Assembly (NCBI GenBank): GCA_016713275.1
Contig: JADJPL010000010.1
Coordinates: 1-64,000 of the forward strand
Direction of reading: 5' to 3'
Origin: Haliscomenobacter sp.
GTDB lineage: Bacteria; Bacteroidota; Bacteroidia; Chitinophagales; Saprospiraceae
DNA length: 64,000 bases
Position 1 is the first letter of the stretch. Every line of letters starts with the position of its first letter. The notes beneath the pieces are model-generated. The model did not search any database and was not told where the DNA came from. It saw only the letters and a list, made by a program, of their open reading frames with translations. The position numbers and the translations under genes were made by a program. Below are positions 29,933 through 39,465 of this stretch, one piece after another.

Positions 29933-30152
29933 CCCCGAAAAATAAGGGAATTCTCCGAACTGCACACCGTCAATCGGGGAAAACCAGTCCGCGCAGGAAC
30001 TTCTGCTGCTTTCTCCGGGGGCTGCCTCTTCGGTTGGAGGGTCCTTTTCGATATAAATGGGTTTGCCACGACTTTGATTAGGAGCTGTCTCAAAACCCTT
30101 TCCAGGGTGTGGGTGGCATTTCTTAACCCCATGGCAAAAGCTGACGAAGCAC

Positions 30153-30242
30153 ATTCCCCCTTTGAAGGGGGTTAGGGGGATGAAACTTCCGGGATGCCGG
30201 GAAAAGGTTTCATCCCCCCGGCCCCCTTCAAAGGGGGAGAAC
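30153..30242. repeat. 33-bp inverted repeat with CCCCCTTTGAAGGGGG cores
   Basis: The left arm (CCCCCTTTGAAGGGGGTTAG, then GGGGATGAAAC) and the right arm are near-perfect reverse complements around about 22 bases. Each arm contains its own small palindrome. It lies upstream of the likely start of the nuclease-helicase gene and looks like a dispersed repetitive element. Confidence 0.65.
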
Positions 30243-30395
30243 GCCATATTCCCTATAATTTTGAGATCGCTTCCAGGATTAAATCTGTTCAACCTCCTTG
30301 ATTCTTCGTATACTTGTTTATGTAAACTAATGTAGTTTAATGTAGTTTTAAAACGATCTCCGCCTGGATCGGGCGGGCTACCTGAATTGACGCCA

Positions 30396-31823
30396 ATGAA
30401 ACGAAGAACATTTGTGCATTTAGCCGGATGGACAGCCGGCGCGGGGCTACTAGCCCCCCAATGGGTATTTTCGCGCTCCTGGCAGGATTTCGCCTCCCAG
30501 CGCCCGGCGCCGGGGCAGCGGCGGTTTACCAGCCAGGCGGTGGAAGACCAGATTCAGCAGGTCAAAGCCGCTATTCCCGACCGGGAGTTGGCCTGGATGT
30601 TCGAAAATTGCTACCCCAATACCCTGGACACCACCGTGGAAGTAGGGGAGTGGAACGGCAAACCGGATACGTTTGTCATCACCGGCGATATCGACGCCAT
30701 GTGGCTCCGGGATTCCTGCGCCCAGGTTTGGCCCTACCTGCCGCTCATTCCCAAAGACGAGCCCCTGAAGCGGCTGGTTCATGGCCTGGTCAACCGCCAG
30801 GTGCAGTGCATGTTGCTGGACCCCTACGCCAACGCGTTTTACAAAGACGGGTCCAGGAAATCGGAATGGGACGGCGACCGTCCGCAGTTGTTGCCGGGCG
30901 TACACGAACGCAAATGGGAAATCGACTCGCTGTGTTACGTCGTCCGCCTTTCCCATGGGTACTGGAAAACCAGCGGCGACGCCTCCATCTTCGACGCTGA
31001 TTGGGATCGCGCCATGCGCCTTATCGTGGATACCTTCCGCACAGAGCAGCGCAAGAACGGCGACAGCCCATACTATTTTACCCGCATGACTACCTGGATG
31101 ATCGACGCGCCGCCGTTTAGCGGGAAAGGGCATTTGATCCGCCCTGTCGGCTTGATCGCGTCTATGTTCCGCCCTTCGGATGATTCCACCGTTTTCCCAT
31201 TCCTGATTCCTTCCAACCTGTTTGCGGTGCAATCCTTGCTGCAACTGGATGAAATTTACCGGACGGTGCGGAAAGATCCCGCGTTCGCCGCCCAATGCCT
31301 GGCGCTGGCGAATGAGGTGGACGCCGCCATCAAACAGTATGCGGTGCGCAAGCATTTGCAGTTTGGAAAGATCTACGCCTACGAAGTGGATGGGTATGGC
31401 AACGCGCTGTTCCAGGACGATGCCAACGTGCCCAGCCTGATGTCCCTGGCTTATCTGGGTGTCCACCAACCGGGCGACCCGCTCTACCAACGCACCCGGA
31501 AGTTCTTGCTGAGCGACCACAACCCCTATTTCTTCCGGGGCAAAGCGGCGAGCGGACAGGCAAGTCCGCACAGCGGCAAACGGCGGATCTGGCCCATGGG
31601 CATCATCCTCCGGGCGATGACGAGTACCGACGAAAAAGAGATCCTCGAGTGCCTGCGCATGCTCAAACGGACCCATGCGGGCACGGGGTTCATGCACGAA
31701 GCGTTTGATATGGACGATCCCGCCGATTTTACGCGAAAATGGTTTGCTTGGGCAAACACCCTTTTCGGGGAACTCATTGTTAAACTGCATCAGGAACGGC
31801 CTGGATTATTGGCGGCCGTTTGA
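30396..31823 (+). CDS. Glycoside hydrolase family 125 exo-alpha-1,6-mannosidase
   Basis: 475 residues. ATG 30,396 is preferred over a TTG nine bases upstream. The N-terminus MKRRTFVHLAGWTAGAGLL is a Tat-like or ordinary signal peptide, so the enzyme is exported. The GH125 fold is shown by ITGDIDAMWLRDSCAQVWPY near residues 93-112, DGDRPQLLPGVHERKWEIDS, the MIDAPPFSGKGHLIRPVGL segment and the late GTGFMHEAFDMDDPADFTR, which carries the acidic residue of the C-terminal half. The enzyme removes alpha-1,6-linked mannose. The MOSC gene follows after 9 bases on the same strand; a functional link is not evident. Upstream, TAATGTAGTTT is repeated twice. Confidence 0.85.
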   Translation: MKRRTFVHLAGWTAGAGLLAPQWVFSRSWQDFASQRPAPGQRRFTSQAVEDQIQQVKAAIPDRELAWMFENCYPNTLDTTVEVGEWNGKPDTFVITGDIDAMWLRDSCAQVWPYLPLIPKDEPLKRLVHGLVNRQVQCMLLDPYANAFYKDGSRKSEWDGDRPQLLPGVHERKWEIDSLCYVVRLSHGYWKTSGDASIFDADWDRAMRLIVDTFRTEQRKNGDSPYYFTRMTTWMIDAPPFSGKGHLIRPVGLIASMFRPSDDSTVFPFLIPSNLFAVQSLLQLDEIYRTVRKDPAFAAQCLALANEVDAAIKQYAVRKHLQFGKIYAYEVDGYGNALFQDDANVPSLMSLAYLGVHQPGDPLYQRTRKFLLSDHNPYFFRGKAASGQASPHSGKRRIWPMGIILRAMTSTDEKEILECLRMLKRTHAGTGFMHEAFDMDDPADFTRKWFAWANTLFGELIVKLHQERPGLLAAV

Positions 31824-31832
31824 ACCAAATAA

Positions 31833-32675
31833 ATGGCCATGCGTACCCTTGCTTCTATTCATGTATATCCGGTGAAATCCCTCGGAGGAATGTCCCCGGA
31901 TTCCTGGCCCCTGGGGCGCCGCGGGCTGGAGTTCGACCGCCGGTGGATGCTGGTGGACGAGGACGGGCGCTTTATTTCCCAGCGGGAATGCAGCTCCCTG
32001 GCGTTGCTCCAGGCGGAGGTGAGCCCGTCCGGACTGAAGATCCACGACCGCCGTGGACGCATGCCGGACTTAATCATCCCTATGGCCCGCGCCCAGTCGG
32101 GCGTCCCCATCGACGTAACGATCTGGCAAGATTCCGTGGTCGGACTTCAGGTGGGCATGGAAGTAGACCGTTGGTTTCACGAGGCGCTCGACTGCCTTTG
32201 TTTTTTGGTCTATATGCCGGAGAGCACCCTACGAGCAGTTGACCCAACCTACGCCCAGCCAGAAGATGTAACCGGTTTTTCCGATGGGTTTCCTTTCCTG
32301 ATTGCTCAGCAAGCGTCGCTGGAGGATCTGAACCGGAGACTCCCTTACCCGGTGGAGATGCGCCGCTTCCGCCCAAATCTGGTGATCAGCGAAGGCAAAG
32401 CCTGGGAGGAAGATACCTGGGCGCGGGTGCAGATCGGCGCCTATTCCTTCCGAACCCCTAAACCCTGCGCCCGGTGCCAGATCGTTACGATCGACCCCGA
32501 TACCGGGGAGCAGGGCAAAGAGCCCCTTCGCACCCTGGCAGGTTTCCGGCAACAAGGCCATAAAATCCTTTTCGGGGTCAATGCTTGTGTGGATTTGGAA
32601 ACTCAGGAGAACGAACCAGCGATTATCCGGGTAGGAGATACGTTTTCGATCCTGTCCGGGGAAACTGCGGTTTAA
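31833..32675 (+). CDS. MOSC-domain protein (YcbX-like)
   Basis: 280 residues. MOSC N-terminal barrel: LASIHVYPVKSLGGMSPDSW and GRRGLEFDRRWMLVDEDG. The MOSC domain follows with FSDGFPFLIAQQASLEDLN, MRRFRPNLVISEGKAWEED and the conserved cysteine segment PCARCQIVTIDPDTGEQG. MOSC proteins bind molybdenum cofactor through that Cys and reduce N-hydroxylated or related substrates with redox partners. No ferredoxin domain is attached, unlike E. coli YcbX. Its stop overlaps the stop of the convergent prenyltransferase gene by four bases (a TTTAAA palindrome). Confidence 0.85.
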   Translation: MAMRTLASIHVYPVKSLGGMSPDSWPLGRRGLEFDRRWMLVDEDGRFISQRECSSLALLQAEVSPSGLKIHDRRGRMPDLIIPMARAQSGVPIDVTIWQDSVVGLQVGMEVDRWFHEALDCLCFLVYMPESTLRAVDPTYAQPEDVTGFSDGFPFLIAQQASLEDLNRRLPYPVEMRRFRPNLVISEGKAWEEDTWARVQIGAYSFRTPKPCARCQIVTIDPDTGEQGKEPLRTLAGFRQQGHKILFGVNACVDLETQENEPAIIRVGDTFSILSGETAV

Positions 32676-33535
32676 ACGAAAATATCCAGAATCATCAGCC
32701 CGCTGAAGGCGAGGCTGGCTATCCCGTTGGTGGTGAAGAAGGCCAGATTTACCTTGCTCAGATCGTTGGGCTTTACCAGGGAATGCTGGTAGAGGAGCAT
32801 CGCCATAAACACGCCGGCCGCCGCCAGGTGAATCCATTCGAATTGGGGGTAAGCCCGCGTAAGCAGCGCGGCGGCTATTCCGATTCCCGAAGCGCTCAGC
32901 AGATGCAGCAAGCGCGAAAGCCGCAGGGCGCCTTTTCTGCCCAGGCGGACCGGAATGGAGTTCAGGTCCATCGACTTATCGAACTCTTCGTCTTGCAGGG
33001 CATAGATAATGTCAAATCCGGCGACCCAGCACAGCACGGCGAAGGAATACAGCAGCGGAATGGCGTCGAAATGCCCGCCTCCGGCCAGGTAGGCCCCAAT
33101 GGGGGCGAGCGAAAGCCCCAGACCAAGGATAAAATGGCACAGGTAGGTAAACCGTTTGGTGTAGCTATAGCCCAGGATAACGGCCAGGGCCACCGGCGAC
33201 AAAGCAAAACACAGGGGGTTGATAAACCAGGTTGCTGCTACGAACAACAGCGCGTTGGCCAGGGTAAACGCCAATGCCGACCCCGGACGGATAACCCCGG
33301 CCGGAATCTCCCGCTGCCGGGTCCTTGGGTTCTCGCTGTCGATACGCCGATCGAGGTAGCGGTTGAAGGCCATGGCCGCGCTGCGGGCAAAAATCATGCA
33401 GAGCACCACCAGAAACAATAAACGCCAGCTAAAGGCATCGCCGGTTTCCAGCCACGCAAGGAAAAACCCGAGCAGGGCAAACGGCATGGCAAAAACCGTA
33501 TGGCTGAATTTGATCAGAGACAGGTACTGTTTCAT
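32672..33535 (-). CDS. ubiA: UbiA-family prenyltransferase
   Basis: 287 residues with about eight hydrophobic segments. The first Asp-rich motif is NRYLDRRIDSENPRTRQREI (NxxxDxxxD) near residue 60 and the second is DIIYALQDEEFDKSM with DLNSIPVRLG near residue 180. The family joins a polyprenyl chain to an aromatic acid in the membrane. Bacteroidota usually make menaquinone, so this may be the MqnP-type enzyme of the futalosine route rather than the ubiquinone enzyme; the sequence alone does not decide. It is convergent with the MOSC gene. Confidence 0.85.
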   Translation of the reverse strand: MKQYLSLIKFSHTVFAMPFALLGFFLAWLETGDAFSWRLLFLVVLCMIFARSAAMAFNRYLDRRIDSENPRTRQREIPAGVIRPGSALAFTLANALLFVAATWFINPLCFALSPVALAVILGYSYTKRFTYLCHFILGLGLSLAPIGAYLAGGGHFDAIPLLYSFAVLCWVAGFDIIYALQDEEFDKSMDLNSIPVRLGRKGALRLSRLLHLLSASGIGIAAALLTRAYPQFEWIHLAAAGVFMAMLLYQHSLVKPNDLSKVNLAFFTTNGIASLAFSGLMILDIFV

Positions 33536-33576
33536 TTAGGCTAGGTTTGGCTAATTGGCCAAGTAAACAGGTAAAA

Positions 33577-33740
33577 TAGACTTGTTGCGACGGGATCATC
33601 GCGGGTTTAAAATGGCTCTTTTCCGTCTACACTGCACCTTTTTTCGGTCACTTAGCCCGGCTATGCTCCCTCAAAAAGCCTTCGTGTAGACGGAAAATAG
33701 CTCATTTTTCCCACCACGCTGACCCGTCGCAACAAGTCTA
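33577..33740. repeat. MITE-like nested palindrome, 164 bp
   Basis: Perfect 18-bp terminal inverted repeats (TAGACTTGTTGCGACGGG at 33,577-33,594 and its complement at 33,723-33,740), each with TA at its outer end. A second nested pair (33,614-33,632 with about 33,684-33,703, CTTTTCCGTCTACAC core) pairs with one indel. No coding frame. The shape fits a small non-autonomous element or a structured RNA. Confidence 0.65.
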
Positions 33741-33745
33741 ATAAA

Positions 33746-33778
33746 AAGCCTTCCGGATTGTTCATCTCCGGAAGGCTT
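33746..33778 (-). terminator. Rho-independent terminator of the DUF1573 gene
   Basis: A perfect 12-bp stem (AAGCCTTCCGGA at 33,746-33,757 with 33,767-33,778) and a T5 run on the minus strand, 22 bases after the DUF1573 stop. Confidence 0.8.
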
Positions 33779-33800
33779 CCTTTTATGAAAAAACAGAATC

Positions 33801-34328
33801 TTAGTTGTTCGGGTTGGTTTCCGAAGCAACGGTCACATCGCCTTCCATGTAGATGAAGGTCTCTGGCGGATTGGTATTGGCTACCAGCGTTACGCGCTTG
33901 CTCTGGGAGCCGCCCTTGCCTGCCGAGTTGAACTCGACCGTGATTTCGCCGGATTTTCCGGGAGCGATCGGTTCGCGGGGCCAGGTCGGAACGGTGCAGC
34001 CGCAGGTACTGCGGGCGTCGCTCAATACGAGGGGCTCTTTGCCGGTGTTTTTGAATTTGAAGGTATGCTTCACTTTTTCCCCTTCGGCAATCGTTCCGAA
34101 GTTGAAGCGCTCATCGGTAAATTCAATTGTCGTCACGGGGCCAGACGGAGCGGCGGGGGCAGCCGTTTGGGTACCCATGGGATCAGCCTCAACCGGTTGG
34201 ACCGGGGAGTTTTCATTAACAATGCTTTGACGCGCCGCATCGCGCACGTCTTTGTTGGCATTTTGGCAAGCGCTCAGCGCAAAGAACGCGAAGCCTGCGA
34301 GCAATCCTGGTTTTACAAATTTAAGCAT
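33801..34328 (-). CDS. DUF1573 lipoprotein
   Basis: 175 residues. The signal peptide ends in a lipobox (FAFFALSACQNANKD), then about 50 residues rich in Ala/Pro/Thr and a DUF1573 domain: FTDERFNFGTIAEGEKVKHT, TGKEPLVLSDARSTCGCTVP (the conserved CGC motif) and GKSGEITVEFNSAGKGGSQS. DUF1573 is an Ig-like domain very common in Bacteroidota envelope proteins; no function is established. It is followed by a strong terminator and preceded by a TACTTTTG box, so it is probably a single-gene unit. Confidence 0.9.
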   Translation of the reverse strand: MLKFVKPGLLAGFAFFALSACQNANKDVRDAARQSIVNENSPVQPVEADPMGTQTAAPAAPSGPVTTIEFTDERFNFGTIAEGEKVKHTFKFKNTGKEPLVLSDARSTCGCTVPTWPREPIAPGKSGEITVEFNSAGKGGSQSKRVTLVANTNPPETFIYMEGDVTVASETNPNN

Positions 34329-34375
34329 AGTGCGGAGTATTTGATTTTCTAATAGGGAACTACGTTTGTGAAACG

Positions 34376-34383
34376 CAAAAGTA
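34376..34383 (-). promoter_or_regulatory. Candidate -7 box of the DUF1573 gene
   Basis: TACTTTTG on the minus strand fits TAnnTTTG and lies 48 bases before the ATG. A matching -33 TTG at the usual spacing was not found. Confidence 0.35.
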
Positions 34384-34453
34384 GAAAACCGCGTTCAATG
34401 GATTTCGTCCTTTTTCCGGTTTTCTTGTTAATAACCTGTTAATCGACGCGGGA

Positions 34454-36100
34454 TTAGGCTTTTCCCACCCATTCAGCAAATGATTCCAGATCCATCGCGT
34501 TCAGGCACCGGCTTTTTTCAAGTCCTCCTTTGCGGGCAGCCAACACCCCGAAATGAATATCGCGTATCCCTTCCCGGCTATGGGCATCGGGGTTGATGGA
34601 GATCCATACCTGCTTTTCGATGGCGTAGGGGATCCACGCCCAGTCGAGATCCAGCCGGTAGGGATTGGCATTTAGTTCAATGGCCACGCCGTTCGCTGCG
34701 CAGGCGTCGATCACAGCGCGGTGGTCGAGCGGATACCCTGGCCTGGAAAGCAGCAACCTGCCGGTTGGATGCCCCAATATGCGGGTATGCGGGTTCTCTA
34801 TGGCCCGGATGATCCGCGCCGTAGCCTTGGCTTCGTCCATTTTTAGGTTGCTGTGCACCGAGGCAATGACCACCTCGAACTGAGCCAGGATCTCCTCCGG
34901 ATAATCCAGGCTGCCGTCGGCCAGAATATCGCTTTCAATCCCTTTAAAGATCCGGAATGGGGCCATGGCCGCGTTGAGCGCTTCGATTTCTGCCATTTGG
35001 GCAAGAACGCGTTCTGTGCTCAGGCCATTGGCGTAGAACGCGGACTTGGAATGGTCGGTGATGACCAAATACGCGAATCCGGCGTTGCGGGCGGATTCCG
35101 CCATTTCCTGAAGGGCATGGAGGCCGTCGCTATACGTGCTGTGGGCGTGCACGACGCCCCGGATGTCCTCCTCGTCAAGGAGCTCCGGAATGGCCCGGCT
35201 CAGCGCATCCGGCGCGGAGCGCAGTTCGGGGGCCAAATAAGGCAGCCCTGCCCGCTCAAACACCGCAGTTTCTTCCGCTAAGCCCTTGAAATCCTGCCCC
35301 GGAAACCGGGACAAAAACGCCTCTAAAAACGACGGAGCGGCCGAGCGCCGGAACTGTTTGGAACCAAACTCGTCTGGCTGGCAAACGTGAAGCCGTACCG
35401 GAAACCCGGATGGGCTTACTCCTCGCCAGCCTCCGGCAGCAGGCTGGATTTCGGTCAGGAAGGCTCCCAATTCAGATGGGGATAAGTCTGCCGTGCCCAC
35501 CAGCACCTCGATGGATTCCAAAACCAGCTCCCGGCGCCGGATGGCGCCGGTCCATTCCACCTTAACCGAAGGAGGGAGCGCCGTTTGCAGCGCTTTAACC
35601 AAAGCAAGGGCTTCGTTTTCGGCAGTGGCGTACAGGAATTTGTCTTTGGACAACCGGTAATACTCCAACTGCTGCCGGAGATCCTCCTGCGTTTTTTTGC
35701 CAAAGCCTTTTAATTCGAGCAGGCGGTTTTCATTGATCGCATAAAGCAGTTCGCCAATGGTTTCCACCCCGAGGTCTTTCCAGACCGTCCGGACTTTTTT
35801 AGGCCCAAAGCCTTTGATCTGGAGCATCTCCTGGACCCCCTCCGGCGTTTGGGCTTTGTATTTTTCCAGGGTTTGCATCTGCCCGGAATCCAGCAATTCC
35901 TTGATTTTTCCTGCGATCGCTTTCCCGACTCCCTTTATAGCTTCGATTTCCTCCAGAGGCATTTCTCCCAGGGGCTGTTCCCATTTGCGCAGCGTCATAT
36001 AGGCATTCTGGTAGGAACGCACTTTAAACGGGTTTTCCTCGTGCAGCTCCATGAGCTCACCGAGGAACTGGAAGGCTTTGGCTATGGGTTTGTTGTCCAA
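34454..36100 (-). CDS. polX: PolX-type protein (HhH, degenerate polymerase palm, PHP domain)
   Basis: 548 residues. The N-terminal 8-kDa-like domain (MDNKPIAKAFQFLGELMELH) and HhH motifs (IKGVGKAIAGKIKELL, IKGFGPKKVRTVWKDLG) are followed by the nucleotidyltransferase palm and a C-terminal PHP domain. In the palm, the usual G-S-x-R-R-G...D-x-D motif reads TGAIRRRELVLESIEVLVG, so both metal-binding Asp residues seem to be lost. The PHP domain keeps VVHAHSTYSDG, LVITDHSKSA, FKGIESDIL, IASVHSNLK and LGHPTGRLL. The protein is thus probably a 3'-5' exonuclease/phosphodiesterase for repair rather than a polymerase. Confidence 0.85.
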   Translation of the reverse strand: MDNKPIAKAFQFLGELMELHEENPFKVRSYQNAYMTLRKWEQPLGEMPLEEIEAIKGVGKAIAGKIKELLDSGQMQTLEKYKAQTPEGVQEMLQIKGFGPKKVRTVWKDLGVETIGELLYAINENRLLELKGFGKKTQEDLRQQLEYYRLSKDKFLYATAENEALALVKALQTALPPSVKVEWTGAIRRRELVLESIEVLVGTADLSPSELGAFLTEIQPAAGGWRGVSPSGFPVRLHVCQPDEFGSKQFRRSAAPSFLEAFLSRFPGQDFKGLAEETAVFERAGLPYLAPELRSAPDALSRAIPELLDEEDIRGVVHAHSTYSDGLHALQEMAESARNAGFAYLVITDHSKSAFYANGLSTERVLAQMAEIEALNAAMAPFRIFKGIESDILADGSLDYPEEILAQFEVVIASVHSNLKMDEAKATARIIRAIENPHTRILGHPTGRLLLSRPGYPLDHRAVIDACAANGVAIELNANPYRLDLDWAWIPYAIEKQVWISINPDAHSREGIRDIHFGVLAARKGGLEKSRCLNAMDLESFAEWVGKA

Positions 36101-36115
36101 GGTGGTAGGGATTAG

Positions 36116-36198
36116 AGGGAGCAGGGAGTAGGGAGTAGGGAGTAGGGAGCAGGAAGCAGAAAAGTGCTCCCTGCTCCCTCTTTCCCTGCTCTCTGCTC
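36116..36198. repeat. GGGAGTA-type tandem repeat with hairpin
   Basis: Units of GGGAGTA/GGGAGCA are followed by CTCCCTGCTCCC, so GGGAGCAGG and CCTGCTCCC can pair. It lies between DUF3467 and polX and may end the topA-DUF3467 transcript. Confidence 0.55.
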
Positions 36199-36202
36199 CT
36201 TC

Positions 36203-36523
36203 CTATGCCTGCGCAATAGGCGTATTGAAGCTCATGGGCGGAATCGGCGGCTGTTCGGGAGAGTTGATGGGGCCAAACTGGGCTTCGTACCGGCGGACGT
36301 TGTCGGCCAGGGCTTGAACGAGGCGCTTGGCGTGTTCGGGGGTGACGATGATCCGTGCTTTGACTTTGGCTTTGGGCACATTGGGCACCAGGCGGATGAA
36401 GTCCAGGATGAACTCGGAATGCGAGTGGGTAATGATGGCCAGGTTGGAATACGTGCCTTCAGCGATATCCTCAGTCAGTTCGATATTGATCTGGTTTTGA
36501 GGAGGCGTTTTTTTATCTTCCAT
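36203..36523 (-). CDS. DUF3467 protein
   Basis: 106 residues. INIELTEDIAEGTYSNLAII, THSHSEFILDFIRLVP and KARIIVTPEHAKRLVQAL are the whole DUF3467 domain, found as a stand-alone cytoplasmic protein throughout Bacteroidota. Function is unknown. It starts 6 bases after the topA stop, so the two are probably cotranscribed. No signal peptide or membrane segment. Confidence 0.9.
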   Translation of the reverse strand: MEDKKTPPQNQINIELTEDIAEGTYSNLAIITHSHSEFILDFIRLVPNVPKAKVKARIIVTPEHAKRLVQALADNVRRYEAQFGPINSPEQPPIPPMSFNTPIAQA

Positions 36524-36529
36524 GTGCTG

Positions 36530-39135
36530 TTATTTTTTGGTTTTTGACGTACTGCCCGCTTTTTTTGCTGCCGGGGCCTTTTTCGCTGCTGGTTTGGCTG
36601 CTGCGGCTTTTTTTGCAGGCGCTTTTTTCTTGAACGCGTCGGGGATTTCGGCTTCGATCAGGGCTTTTACCTCTTCCACACTGAGCAGCGCGGCTTGTTC
36701 GGCCGTCATGCGCTGGTTGTCCACTTTAGGGAGGTTGATGTTTTTCTTTTTAAACCGGATAAAGGGGCCCCAGCGTCCGTTTTCGATGGCAATATCGAGG
36801 TCGGCCCACTGTTGAATGTAACGGCTGGCCTCTTTGGATTGTTTAGCGGCGATCAGCTCGTGCATTTGCTCGGGGGTGAGGTGGTCGAGGTCCAGCCGGG
36901 CAGGCACGTTGACGTACAGGCTGCCCCACTTGAGGAAGGGACCAAAACGGCCTTTGCCTTTGGTAATGGGTATACCCTGGTAGGTACCTACCGGCGCATC
37001 GCTTTTTTCTTTGTGTTCGATCAATTCCACGGCGCGGGTCATGCCGACCGCCAGGGGATCTTCCCCGCGGGCCAGGGAAACGAATTTTTCTCCGTACCGC
37101 ACGTAAGGGCCATAACGGCCGACCCCGACAACGACGTCTTCTCCCTGATAGGTTCCGATGGTTTTGGGTAGTTCGAACAGTTTCATCGCCTCCTCGAACG
37201 TGATGGTCTCGATGGATTGTCCGTTGCGCAAATTGGCGTATTTCGGTTTTTGCTGCTCAGAAACCTCTTCCGGAAGACCGATCTGCACCACCGGCCCGAG
37301 GCGGGTCATGCGGGTGAGCACGGTGTGCCCGGTCTCGGGGTCTTTGCCCAGAACCCGCTCCCGGGTGGGGCGTTCGGCCGATTCCATGGTTTGTTCTACT
37401 GTGGCGTGGAACGGCCAGTAAAAAGATTCCAGCATCTGGGTCCACTCCCTTCCGCCGGAAGCAATATCGTCGAACAACTTTTCAATTTCAGCGGTGAATT
37501 GGTAGTCCATGATCTGCTCGAAATGGGCGTCGAGGAAATCGCTCACCGTAATCCCCATATCGGTAGGGAAAAGCCGGTTTTGGACGGCGCCGGTCGTTTC
37601 GGTAGCAGTCGTTTTTTCAATCTGGCTCCCGCGCAGTTGCAACAGGCGGTACACGCGCTGCACGCCATCCCGGTTCTCTTTCACCACGTACCCCCTTCCT
37701 TCCTCCATGATCTTACTGATCGTTGGCGCATAGGTAGAAGGCCTTCCAATGCCAAGTTCTTCGAGTTTTTTCACCAGCCCGGCTTCGGTGTACCGGGCAG
37801 GAGGGCGCGTAAACCGCTCGGTGGCCGTCATCTCTTGTAGAGGGAGGTCCTGTCCGACCACGAGCGGAGGGAGCATTCCTTTGGTATCTTCTTCGTCTTC
37901 ATCGTCGTTGGATTCGAGGTATACCTTGAGGAATCCATCGAATTTCAGGATCTCTCCTTCCGCAATCAGGTGGGTTCCCGGCATGGTGGAAATGCCAATT
38001 TGAACCACCGTTTTTCGAGTACCGCTTCGGCCATTTGAGAGGCGATGGTGCGTTTCCAGATCAGTTCGTACAGCCGTTGTTCGTCGCGGTGCCCGCTGGC
38101 GTTCATCACCTGGATATAGGTCGGGCGAATGGCTTCGTGGGCTTCCTGGGCGTTGGCGCTTTTGCCTTTATACCTCCGTACCTGAACGTATTCTTTGCCG
38201 TAGTTTTTTTCGATCGCTTCGGCGATGCTGTGGATGGCCAGTTCGCTCAGGTTGGTGGAATCCGTCCGCATGTAGGTGATATGCCCGGCCTCGTAAAGCC
38301 GCTGAGCTACATTCATGGTGCGTTGTACCGAAAATCCGAGTTTGCGGCTGGCTTCCTGCTGTAGGGTAGAGGTAGTGAACGGAGCGGCAGGCTTCCGTTT
38401 TAGCGGTTTGATTTCGATACCGTCAATGCCGTACGCGGCGCCGATGCATTTCTTCAGGAAAGCCTCCGCGTCGCCTTCTGCAGGGTAGCGTTTGGGAAGT
38501 TCGGCCCGGAGGGGAACCAGGCGCCCCTGGCCGTTCTTTACCTGGAAGAGGGCTTCGATTTTGAAGTAGGCTTCGGAGCCAAAGTTCGTGATTTCGCGCT
38601 CCCGCTCTACGATCAGCTTGACGGCCACCGACTGCACCCGCCCGGCGGACAAGCGGCCCTTTACTTTCTTCCAGAGAATTTCGGAGAGCTCGTACCCCAC
38701 CAGGCGGTCCAATACCCGGCGCGCCTGCTGCGCGTTGACCAGATTGAGGTCGACGGTGCGGGGGATCTTGATGGCTTTTTCAATGGCCGGTTTGGTGATT
38801 TCCCGAAAGACAATGCGCTTGGTCGTGTGCGGATCCAGGCCCAACACCTCGCATAAATGCCAGGAAATGGCTTCTCCCTCGCGGTCTTCGTCCGTTGCGA
38901 GCCATACTTCATCCACCTTTTTGACCCAATCTTTTAGTTCCTTAACGACTTTGGTCTTTTCAGGGGATATCGTATATTTTGGCTTGAACCCGTTGTTTAC
39001 CTCGATGGCGTTGTTGCCTTTTTCCAGGTCGCGGATGTGGCCGAAACTCGATTTAACGGTGAAATCGCTTCCGAGGTATTTCTCAATGGTCTTTGCCTTT
39101 GCAGGGGATTCTACGATCAGTAAGCTTTTGGGCAT
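36530..39135 (-). CDS. topA: DNA topoisomerase I (one homopolymer frameshift)
   Basis: About 868 residues. MPKSLLIVESPAKAKTIEKY starts the Toprim domain, with VWLATDEDREGEAISWHL. The catalytic Tyr lies in GHITYMRTDSTNLSELAIH. The frame breaks at a T5 run (38,011-38,015); one added base joins AEAVLEK to TVVQIGISTMPGTHLIAEGE and restores the protein. The C-terminus has topoisomerase C-terminal repeats (GRYGPYVRYGEKFVSL, GRFGPFLKWGSLYVNV, GRWGPFIRFKKKNINLP) in place of zinc fingers and a Lys/Ala/Pro-rich tail. It relaxes negatively supercoiled DNA and should be essential, so the break is very likely a sequence error. DUF3467 follows. Confidence 0.92.
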
Positions 39136-39465
39136 TTGCCTTCAATTTAGTTCGAAAATCAATGGGGGCGGGGCTTTTGCCCTCCTGGCGGACGATAACG
39201 ACAGCAAAAGTAAAAATTTTCAACTAAGCGCGCCTCCCTGCGAATAATTTGATGTACCTGCCTTCAAAACGGATGATAGAACAGGAATGGAGTCGTATAG
39301 ATTTATGAATCAGTATTTTACTGCAATCCTTTGGCTGCCTGCCCCCTCTGGTTTGGAGCGGTTTGGCCTCCCGGTTAATTTATTTCTTGCGAAAGGTTTT
39401 TGGAAAAAGCCATTGCAATTGAAGGGGTATTGTGTTATGTTGGCAGGTGGAATTAATCAACGAAT
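39136..39465. other. Divergent promoter region between topA and the DRTGG gene
   Basis: A 330-base non-coding stretch between two divergent genes. On the minus strand a TACTTTTG box lies at 39,205-39,212. No clear box was found for the plus-strand gene. Confidence 0.5.
39205..39212 (-). promoter_or_regulatory. Candidate -7 box of topA
   Basis: TACTTTTG, the same octamer as before DUF1573, about 70 bases upstream of the topA ATG. No TTG at the expected -33 position. Confidence 0.35.

Noticed and set aside
30450..31790. 446-codon open frame on the minus strand
   Set aside because: Antisense shadow of the GH125 gene, which has clear family motifs.
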